Assembly (NCBI RefSeq): GCF_020866905.1 | Contig: NZ_JAIVCC010000005.1 | Location: forward strand, 422,088 to 486,087 | From: Salinimicrobium sediminilitoris | GTDB taxonomy: Bacteria; Bacteroidota; Bacteroidia; Flavobacteriales; Flavobacteriaceae | Direction: 5' to 3' | Length of the DNA stretch: 64,000 nucleotides | In this document: piece after piece, positions 35,720-42,440 of the stretch | Layout of the letters: the number at the start of each line of letters is the position of its first letter | Numbering within the stretch: the first letter of the stretch is position 1 | Notes under the pieces: generated by a model | What the model was told of the DNA's origin: nothing | Databases searched by the model: none | Seen by the model: only the letters and a program-made list of their open reading frames with translations | Program-made: the position numbers and the translations under genes

Positions 35720-37993
35720 ATGAAAAAGCGAATATTACTCCTGGCTTGCCTTTTTCCGGCCTTTACAGCCACGGCACAGGATGCTGAAATCAAAAGTTCA
35801 GTTAAGAACGTAGAAGCAAAAGTTGATTCTGTACTTTCACTTATGACCCTTGAAGAAAAAGTGGGTCAAATGGTGCAGTATAGCGGCACCTGGGATCTCA
35901 CAGGCCCGGCAACCGGAGATCAAAACCAGTATCGCAAGGAACAGCTTAAAAAAGGACTCGTAGGCTCTATGCTCAATGTTCTTTCAGTTGATGCCACCCG
36001 CGAAGCACAAAAGCTGGTGATGGAAAATTCCCGCATCAAGATCCCTCTTATGTTTGGTTATGATGTGATCCATGGATATAAAACCATGTTTCCCGTACCT
36101 CTTGGCGAAACCGCCAGTTGGGATCTTGAGGCTATGGAGGAAACAGCACGAATCTCTGCTCTTGAAGCAGCAGCCGATGGGGTGAACTGGACCTTTGCAC
36201 CTATGATCGATATTTCCCGCGATGCACGTTGGGGCCGTATTATGGAAGGAGCCGGGGAGGACCCTTACCTCACTTCCCGCGTTGCTGAAGCAAAAGTTAG
36301 AGGATATCAAAGTGAAGATCTTTCAAATCCCGCATCTATTGCAGCAACTGCGAAGCATTTTGCAGGTTACGGTTTTGCTGAAGCCGGTCGCGATTACAAC
36401 ACAGTACACGTTGGAGAAAATGAGCTTCACAACACAATTTTACCTCCCTTTAAAGCTGCTGCAGATGCAGGAGTGGCAACTTTTATGAATGCCTTTAATG
36501 ATATTGATGGAACTCCTGCTACCGGAAACAGGATCCTTCAAAGGGATATCTTGAAAGGAGAATGGGATTGGGATGGATTCATTGTTTCCGATTGGGCTTC
36601 AATCGCCGAAATGAGAGAACACGGTTTTGCTGAAGATCTTACTCATGCTGCTGAAATTGCCATTAAGGCAGGAAGTGATATGGACATGGAAGGTGGTGCC
36701 TACGAAACCGGACTTGTAGAACTGGTTGAAGAAGGTAAAGTAGATGAGGAGCTGGTAAATGACGCAGTGAGAAGGATCTTAAGAGTGAAGTTCAAACTTG
36801 GCCTTTTTGAGGATCCTTACCGTTATTCAGATCCACAGGCAATTAGTAGAATCGATAAAGCCGCTCATAGAGAAGTTGCCAGAGATGTGGCTAAAAAATC
36901 TATCGTCCTTCTTAAAAATGAAAAGAACCTTTTACCACTCTCTTCTTCAGTTAAGAATATCGCGGTGATTGGGCCTCTTGCCGATGACAAGAATACACCC
37001 ATTGGTAACTGGCGCGCTCAGGGAGAAGCAAATTCTGCAGTTTCCATTCTGGAAGGGGTGAGAAATGCTGTGGGGAAAAACGTCAAAGTGACCTATGCTA
37101 AAGGAGCCGATCTTGGAGTTGGGGAAAAAAGTTTCCTTAAGCCGCTTGAAATTAATACTACAGACAAGTCAGGTTTTAAAGCAGCTGTAGATGCTGCGAA
37201 GAAGGCAGATCTTGTGATCCTTGCCCTTGGAGAAGATGCTTTCCAGAGTGGGGAAGGAAGAAGTCAGGTGAATATTGGACTGGCGGGAGTACAAAAGGAA
37301 CTTATGAAGGAGATCTATGCAGTTAATAAAAACGTGGTTCTTGTGCTTCAAAATGGAAGGCCGCTCGAAATAAGCTGGGCTTCAGAGAACATTCCTGCAA
37401 TTGTAGTTGCATGGCAACTTGGTACAGAAAGTGGGAACGCTATTGCCGATGTTCTCTTCGGAAAATACAATCCTTCAGGAAAACTTCCGGTTTCATTCCC
37501 AAGAGCTGTTGGTCAGGAGCCATTGTATTACAATCAGAAGATGACTGGCCGTCCAACCAATCCTACAGATGTGACTTATTCTGCTTATACAGATGAAGAG
37601 AAAACAGCATTGTATCCATTTGGTTATGGTCTTAGTTATACAACTTTCAAGTACGGAGATTTAAAATTGTCTTCTAATGAAATGACTCAGGATGGATCTA
37701 TTAAAGTGACTGTACCAGTTACGAATGCCGGAAATAAAGCCGGAAAAGAAGTGGTGCAGCTGTATTTGCGGGATTTGGTTGCGAGCACTACAAGACCAGT
37801 GATCGAGCTTAAAGGTTTCGAACTTGTTGAACTGCAACCGGGAGAGACTAAAGAAATAACTTTTGAGATCACTAATGATCTTCTCGAGTTCTACAATGCC
37901 GAAAAGAAATGGACTTCAGAACCGGGAGAATTCCGGGTCATGGTAGGTGGAAATTCAGTAGATCTGAAAACAGATACCTTCAGGTTAAATTAG
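35720..37993 (+). CDS. GH3 beta-glucosidase, BglX-like
   Basis: The 757-residue protein has an ordinary signal peptide ending near residue 20 (FTATAQD), so it should be a soluble periplasmic enzyme. Motifs: 'MTLEEKVGQMVQYSG', 'FGYDVIHGYKTMFPVPLGE', 'RWGRIMEGAGEDPYL', 'AKHFAGYG', the nucleophile Asp291 in 'FIVSDWASI', and the FnIII-like tail 'YPFGYGLSYTTFKYG'. This arrangement resembles BglX. It likely finishes oligosaccharide breakdown to glucose. The following hairpin at 38000-38030 could partly uncouple it from the last GH16 gene. Confidence 0.94.
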   Translation: MKKRILLLACLFPAFTATAQDAEIKSSVKNVEAKVDSVLSLMTLEEKVGQMVQYSGTWDLTGPATGDQNQYRKEQLKKGLVGSMLNVLSVDATREAQKLVMENSRIKIPLMFGYDVIHGYKTMFPVPLGETASWDLEAMEETARISALEAAADGVNWTFAPMIDISRDARWGRIMEGAGEDPYLTSRVAEAKVRGYQSEDLSNPASIAATAKHFAGYGFAEAGRDYNTVHVGENELHNTILPPFKAAADAGVATFMNAFNDIDGTPATGNRILQRDILKGEWDWDGFIVSDWASIAEMREHGFAEDLTHAAEIAIKAGSDMDMEGGAYETGLVELVEEGKVDEELVNDAVRRILRVKFKLGLFEDPYRYSDPQAISRIDKAAHREVARDVAKKSIVLLKNEKNLLPLSSSVKNIAVIGPLADDKNTPIGNWRAQGEANSAVSILEGVRNAVGKNVKVTYAKGADLGVGEKSFLKPLEINTTDKSGFKAAVDAAKKADLVILALGEDAFQSGEGRSQVNIGLAGVQKELMKEIYAVNKNVVLVLQNGRPLEISWASENIPAIVVAWQLGTESGNAIADVLFGKYNPSGKLPVSFPRAVGQEPLYYNQKMTGRPTNPTDVTYSAYTDEEKTALYPFGYGLSYTTFKYGDLKLSSNEMTQDGSIKVTVPVTNAGNKAGKEVVQLYLRDLVASTTRPVIELKGFELVELQPGETKEITFEITNDLLEFYNAEKKWTSEPGEFRVMVGGNSVDLKTDTFRLN

Positions 37994-37999
37994 ATTTAG

Positions 38000-38030
38000 G
38001 AGTCTCAAAAATGTCATTTTTGGGACTCTT
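38000..38030 (+). terminator. Hairpin with embedded AAAATGNCATTTT palindrome
   Basis: GAGTC...GACTC arms extend the palindrome CAAAAATGTCATTTTTG (38006-38022), with one T-G pair between them. TTCTTTTT follows. It lies 7 nt after the second GH3 stop and before the last GH16 gene, so it may attenuate the operon. The 15-bp core is at 38007-38021. Confidence 0.75.
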
Positions 38031-38052
38031 CTTTTTGATATCAAAAAAATTG

Positions 38053-38925
38053 ATGAACATGAAAAAATTAATTAGGAATATATTTTTGGGGCTTTTATTT
38101 CCTGCGGCCGGTGGTGCTTTTGCACAGGATCTTCCTGTAAAGACAGAAACAGATACTATCTTTTTTGAAGATTTCTCCGGAAGTTCCCTCGATCGTGAGA
38201 AATGGAATGTCATGGGGACCGACTTTTGGGTGAATAACGAGCAGCAGATCTATGTGGATACTTCTGCAACAGTTTATACCGTAAGTGGTGCCGACGCCAA
38301 GGGAGTTGAAAATGCACTTGTTCTTAAAGCGCATTACAGCCCCAATTACATAAATTATAAGGGGAACGATTTCGATTTTATCTCCGGAAGGATCAATACC
38401 AGGGATAAAGTGATGTTTACCTACGGGACTGCAGCTGCCAGAATGAAATTACCCGAAGGCGCCGGCTATTGGCCAGCTTTCTGGGCACTTGGTGGCGGTG
38501 ACTGGCCTGCAACAGGTGAAATAGATATCATGGAATATGTGGGAGAAACAGACTGGATCGGGGTTGCCCTACACGGCCCCGGTTATTCCGGAGAGACTCC
38601 GCTAGTCAACAAATATTTCTTTCCGGAAGGGGAAGATGTGACCGATTGGCATGTATATTCGGTAGACTGGACTCCTGAAGGCTTTGACTTCAAAGTTGAC
38701 GGCAGGTTAATTTATCGCGTCACAAAACCTATGGTGGAGAACTATGGGAAATGGGCTTTTGATAATCCTAAATTCCTTATTCTGAACCTTGCACTGGGTG
38801 GGGCATATCCGTACAAGACTAATGGTGTGGAAGAACCTTATAACGGACTTCCCGCTTCAACGGTAGAACTTATCAAAGAAGGAAAAGCAGAAGTACTGGT
38901 AGACTGGGTGTTGATAACCCAATAA
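38053..38925 (+). CDS. GH16 beta-glucanase, second copy in the PUL
   Basis: The ATG at 38053 (or 38059) starts a signal peptide ending AGGAFAQ near residue 23. The longer reading frame begins inside the upstream GH3 gene and is not credible. The 290-residue protein is a bare GH16 domain: 'FFEDFSGSSLDREKWNVMG', 'ARMKLPEGAGYWPAFWALGG' and the active-site motif GEIDIMEYVG (Glu156, Asp158, Glu161). It lacks the PKD-like module and lipobox of the first GH16, so it is predicted to be soluble and periplasmic or secreted, cutting imported chains. A very strong terminator follows. Confidence 0.9.
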   Translation: MNMKKLIRNIFLGLLFPAAGGAFAQDLPVKTETDTIFFEDFSGSSLDREKWNVMGTDFWVNNEQQIYVDTSATVYTVSGADAKGVENALVLKAHYSPNYINYKGNDFDFISGRINTRDKVMFTYGTAAARMKLPEGAGYWPAFWALGGGDWPATGEIDIMEYVGETDWIGVALHGPGYSGETPLVNKYFFPEGEDVTDWHVYSVDWTPEGFDFKVDGRLIYRVTKPMVENYGKWAFDNPKFLILNLALGGAYPYKTNGVEEPYNGLPASTVELIKEGKAEVLVDWVLITQ

Positions 38926-38942
38926 AAGAATAGAGTTAGCCG

Positions 38943-38985
38943 AAAATCCTCTCCAAAAATGTCATTTTTGGAGAGGATTTTTTTA
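38943..38985 (+). terminator. PUL terminator, 39-bp perfect palindrome with AAAATGNCATTTT core
   Basis: The arms run 38943-38961 and 38963-38981 and are exactly complementary (19 bp), with one central T. The core AAAAATGTCATTTTT is at 38955-38969, extended by TCCTCTCC/GGAGAGGA, and a T run follows. It lies 18 nt after the final PUL gene. Confidence 0.93.
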
Positions 38986-38996
38986 TAGAAGGTTTC

Positions 38997-39030
38997 AACC
39001 CATTCAGGGTTCCAAACCCTGAAAGGGTTT
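38997..39030. repeat. AACCCTTTCAGGGTTT-type palindromic repeat
   Basis: AACCCATTCAGGGTT and AAACCCTGAAAGGGTT form a near-perfect inverted repeat. A partial relative (GGGTTC...AACCCTGAA) lies near 49871-49890. REP-like and non-coding. Confidence 0.55.
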
Positions 39031-39083
39031 ATTCAACTAAGTCTTGGCTCTTGATTCTTGCAGCGAAGCGGTCTTAGGTCTTT

Positions 39084-39533
39084 TTAATTCAGATTCCTCC
39101 TTTCAATAAAGAAACGCTTCAAAAGTTCTGAAGCTTCCTCCTCTAAAATGCCATTTTTAACCTTCGTCTTTGGGTGCAGTTTTCCTCCCATTTTTCTGTA
39201 GCCCCGTTCTGGATCTGAGGCTGCAAAAACCAGGTTGGAGATCTGGCTCCAGTACAGCGCCCCGGCGCACATTTGGCATGGTTCCAAAGTAACATACATG
39301 GTGCAGTCGATGAGGTATTTTCCGCCAAGGAAATTTGCGGCAGAGGTAATAGCCTGCATTTCGGCATGAGCGGTTACATCATTAAGAAGTTCTGTAAGGT
39401 TATGGCCGCGGGCGATGATCTGTTGATTTGCCACGATCACCACACCTACAGGAATTTCCCCTTTTTCATAGGCTTGCTGCGCCTCCTCTAAAGCCTTCCG
39501 CATAAAATAGCTGTAGTCAAAAACTAATTGCAT
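39084..39533 (-). CDS. tadA: tRNA adenosine/nucleoside deaminase (TadA-like)
   Basis: I set the start at 39533 (MQLVFDYSYFMRKALEEA). The longer frame to 39578 would run across the dxs promoter and start. The 149-residue zinc deaminase has 'HAEM' (His zinc ligand, Glu proton shuttle) near 55 and 'PCQMCAGAL' (two Cys ligands) near 85. The C-terminal 'RRNLN' helix is typical of TadA, which converts A34 to inosine in tRNA-Arg(ACG). Another small-molecule nucleoside deaminase remains possible. It is divergent from dxs with a 38-bp gap. The AAAATGNCATTTT palindrome lies at 39145-39157. Confidence 0.88.
   Translation of the reverse strand: MQLVFDYSYFMRKALEEAQQAYEKGEIPVGVVIVANQQIIARGHNLTELLNDVTAHAEMQAITSAANFLGGKYLIDCTMYVTLEPCQMCAGALYWSQISNLVFAASDPERGYRKMGGKLHPKTKVKNGILEEEASELLKRFFIERRNLN
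39145..39157. repeat. AAAATGNCATTTT palindrome inside tadA
   Basis: The copy is AAAATGCCATTTT, within TAAAATGCCATTTTTA. On the coding strand it is read as K-N-G-I-L. Confidence 0.8.
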
Positions 39534-39557
39534 ATTCAAAAATACAATTTCAAAATG

Positions 39558-39565
39558 TACCTTTG
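39558..39565 (+). promoter_or_regulatory. Putative -7 box of dxs
   Basis: TACCTTTG matches TAnnTTTG and ends 6 nt before the ATG at 39572. The mRNA would therefore be nearly leaderless, which argues against the upstream TTG as start. Confidence 0.45.
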
Positions 39566-39571
39566 CACAAC

Positions 39572-41353
39572 ATGTCAAAAACTCTTCTCGATACTATTAA
39601 TTCTCCTGCAGATCTGCGGAAAATTGCCCCCGAAAAGCTTCAGCAGCTGGCGGCAGAATTACGGAAATTTATTATTGAAATAGTAGCCACCAAAGAAGGT
39701 CATCTTGGGGCCAGTCTTGGGGTTGTGGAATTAACTATTGCCCTTCATTATGTTTTCAATACACCGGAAGATCTGTTGGTGTGGGATGTGGGGCATCAGG
39801 CTTACGGGCACAAGATCCTTACCGGAAGAAGAGATTCTTTTCACACGAACAGACAGCTGGACGGTATTAGTGGATTTCCCAAAAGAAGCGAAAGCGAATA
39901 TGACACTTTTGGAGTGGGACATTCTTCAACTTCCATTTCGGCTGCACTTGGAATGGCTTTGGCTTCCAGTTTAAAAGGAGATTTTAAAAAACAACATATA
40001 GCAGTTATAGGAGATGCTTCCATCGCGAGCGGGATGGCTTTTGAAGGTTTAAATCATGCCGGAGTGACCAATGCAAATCTGCTGATTATCTTAAACGATA
40101 ATGCAATAGGTATTGATCCGAGCGTTGGGGCTTTAAAAAATTATCTTACTAAAGCCAGGGTTGGATATAAGCCGAAGCAGAGTAACATTATTGAAGCTCT
40201 CAATTTCCAATATTTCGGTCCCGTAGATGGTCACGATCTGGAGAGTCTTACGAGTACCCTGGAGATGCTTAAAGAAATTGAAGGTCCAAAGTTCCTTCAT
40301 GTGATCACCAGGAAAGGAAAAGGCCTTAAAAAGGCGGAAGAAGACCAGGTGAAGTATCATGCGCCGGGGAAATTCCTTCCCGATACCGGGGAATTGCTTC
40401 CCTATGAAACAAATGGGTTGCCGCTCAAATTTCAGGATGTTTTTGGGTTTACCCTGGTGGAGTTGGCAGAAAAGAATGAGAAAATTATAGGGATCACCCC
40501 TGCCATGCCAACGGGAAGTTCCCTTAAATACATGATGCAGGCTTTTCCCGACAGGGCCTTTGATGTGGGTATAGCCGAGCAGCATGCAGTAACGCTTGCA
40601 GCGGGAATGGCCACGCAAGGATTTACCGTTTTTTGCGCCATTTATTCCACATTTTTGCAAAGAGCTTATGACCAGGTGATCCACGATGTGGCACTTCAGG
40701 ATTTGCCGGTGATCTTTTGTCTTGACAGAGCCGGATTGGTAGGAGAAGATGGGGCGACACATCACGGTGCTTTTGACATAGCTTATTTAAGAGCTATCCC
40801 CAATATGATGATCTTCGCACCCTTTGATGAGGTGGAACTCCGAAATATGCTTTACACAGCTCAAAATCAAAAATTTGCTCATCCACTGGCAATTCGCTAC
40901 CCGAGAGGAAGAGGTTTTGTAGAAGACTGGGAGATGCCATTCGAAGAAATCCCTTTTGGAAAAGGCAGGAAGTTAAAAGAAGGTAGTTCTATTGCCGTTC
41001 TCAGCTTTGGTACATTGGGAAAGAATGTAGAGAAAGCAATTCAGAGTCTGGAAAACCCGGCAGAAATAGGGCATTACGATATGCGCTTTGTAAAACCTCT
41101 GGACGAAGAGCTTTTACATGAGATCTTTTCCAACTATGGCAACATAGTTACTGTTGAAGATGGGGTAATAAAAGGCGGTGCAGGTTCGGCTATAATGGAA
41201 TTTGCGCAGGCCAATAAATATTACCTACCAATCACAGCCTTAGGACTGCCCGATCAATTTATAGACCATGGAAATGTGGATGAATTGCAAGAAATAGCAA
41301 AAATTGACGTTGAGAGTATTAGAGAATGTCTTTACCGCCTACTTAAAAAATAG
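39572..41353 (+). CDS. dxs: 1-deoxy-D-xylulose-5-phosphate synthase
   Basis: The 593-residue protein is a TPP enzyme of the methylerythritol-phosphate pathway, condensing pyruvate and glyceraldehyde-3-phosphate in the cytoplasm. Landmarks: 'HLGASLGVVELTIALHYVF', 'WDVGHQAYGHKILTGRR', the TPP/Mg motif GDASIASGMAFEGLNHAG ending in 'LNDN' near 150-178, 'DVGIAEQHAVTLAAGMA' (transketolase-like central domain), and 'LAIRYPRG'. Length is slightly below the usual about 620, as is common in Bacteroidota. It precedes a DUF3078 gene by 10 nt, so the two may be cotranscribed. Confidence 0.95.
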   Translation: MSKTLLDTINSPADLRKIAPEKLQQLAAELRKFIIEIVATKEGHLGASLGVVELTIALHYVFNTPEDLLVWDVGHQAYGHKILTGRRDSFHTNRQLDGISGFPKRSESEYDTFGVGHSSTSISAALGMALASSLKGDFKKQHIAVIGDASIASGMAFEGLNHAGVTNANLLIILNDNAIGIDPSVGALKNYLTKARVGYKPKQSNIIEALNFQYFGPVDGHDLESLTSTLEMLKEIEGPKFLHVITRKGKGLKKAEEDQVKYHAPGKFLPDTGELLPYETNGLPLKFQDVFGFTLVELAEKNEKIIGITPAMPTGSSLKYMMQAFPDRAFDVGIAEQHAVTLAAGMATQGFTVFCAIYSTFLQRAYDQVIHDVALQDLPVIFCLDRAGLVGEDGATHHGAFDIAYLRAIPNMMIFAPFDEVELRNMLYTAQNQKFAHPLAIRYPRGRGFVEDWEMPFEEIPFGKGRKLKEGSSIAVLSFGTLGKNVEKAIQSLENPAEIGHYDMRFVKPLDEELLHEIFSNYGNIVTVEDGVIKGGAGSAIMEFAQANKYYLPITALGLPDQFIDHGNVDELQEIAKIDVESIRECLYRLLKK

Positions 41354-41363
41354 AAATTGCCTA

Positions 41364-42440
41364 ATGCATAAGTTCCTCCTTTGCCTCCTTTTCCTTTTTA
41401 CAACCACTTTTAGCTTCGGAAGGGGGATAATTGATACCACAAAAGTTAATATCACAGTAGTTGATACCACAGCAGTTGATACAACAAAAGTTAATACCAC
41501 AAAAGTTGATACTACAGTAGTTGATACAACCGTAGTTGATACCACAGTGGCTGATACTACCAAGGTTGTAAACGAAAAGATCAATTATTGGGAGAAAACG
41601 AACAAGGTAGGGATCAACCTTAGTGAAGTGGCCTTTATCAACTGGAATTCGGGTGGAAATAATTCCTTTTCTGCATTAATGCATGGGCTTGTGGGAAGGA
41701 AATACAAGAAAGAACTTTTGAACTGGAATTCAACACTCGTAATTAAATACGGATTCAATGCGCAGGAAGGAAGGGAGCTCCGGAAGACCGAGGATAACCT
41801 GGAGATCAATTCAAACTTTGGGTATCGCCGCGATTCAATTTCCAACTGGTATTATTCGGCTAAATTTAACTTCACCACCCAGCTCACATATGGATACCGT
41901 TACCCGAATACCGAAGCACCCATTTCGAAATTCATGGCTCCGGGTTATGCTTTTTTGGGGGTTGGAACCGAATATTCTTCTCCAACAGAAGATCTCACCG
42001 TTTACATTTCCCCGGTCACCCAAAAATCTACTTTTGTGCTGGATCAACGTCTGGCCAATGAAGGGATGTTTGGGGTAACCCCTGCCATTAAAGACGAGGA
42101 GGGGAATGTTATAAAAGATGGGGAAAGGGTGAGAACCCAGCTAGGTTTCCTTGTGAGTAGCGAATTTTCGAAGAAGATCTTTGAAAATATTGCGCTCCAA
42201 AATAATTTAAGGTTGTATTCTGATTATCTCAATAAATTCGGAAATATTGATATCGACTGGGAGCTTAATCTTGACCTGCAGGTAAATGATTATGTAAAAG
42301 CAAATGTCGGGTCTCATTTAAAATACGACGACGATGTTAAGTTTAAGCAGGATCTGGATGGAGATGGGGAACTGGAAACGGGAGGACCTAAGGTACAATT
42401 CAAACAACTTCTTGGGGTAGGAGTGGTCTACTCCTTTTAA
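41364..42440 (+). CDS. DUF3078 outer-membrane-type protein with tandem VDTT repeats
   Basis: I chose ATG 41364, 10 nt after the dxs stop, because it begins a signal peptide (MHKFLLCLLFLFTTTFSFG). The longer frame from 41304 lies inside dxs. Residues about 24-68 are eight or more five-residue units of the type VVDTT/KVNTT, encoded by 15-bp DNA repeats (about 41430-41570). The rest is DUF3078 ('VGINLSEVAFINWNSGGNNSFS', 'TTQLTYGYRYP'), predicted to be beta-strand-rich and to end in a barrel-like 'LLGVGVVYSF'. Function unknown; an outer-membrane location is inferred. Its stop codon overlaps that of the convergent T9SS gene. Confidence 0.85.
   Translation: MHKFLLCLLFLFTTTFSFGRGIIDTTKVNITVVDTTAVDTTKVNTTKVDTTVVDTTVVDTTVADTTKVVNEKINYWEKTNKVGINLSEVAFINWNSGGNNSFSALMHGLVGRKYKKELLNWNSTLVIKYGFNAQEGRELRKTEDNLEINSNFGYRRDSISNWYYSAKFNFTTQLTYGYRYPNTEAPISKFMAPGYAFLGVGTEYSSPTEDLTVYISPVTQKSTFVLDQRLANEGMFGVTPAIKDEEGNVIKDGERVRTQLGFLVSSEFSKKIFENIALQNNLRLYSDYLNKFGNIDIDWELNLDLQVNDYVKANVGSHLKYDDDVKFKQDLDGDGELETGGPKVQFKQLLGVGVVYSF

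Noticed and set aside
37909-38052. Long N-terminal extension of the second GH16
   Set aside because: It lies in an alternate frame of the GH3 gene and crosses a terminator-like hairpin; the signal peptide starts at 38053/38059.
41304-41363. Longer start of the DUF3078 gene inside dxs
   Set aside because: The signal peptide begins at 41364; the extension is an alternate-frame reading of dxs.
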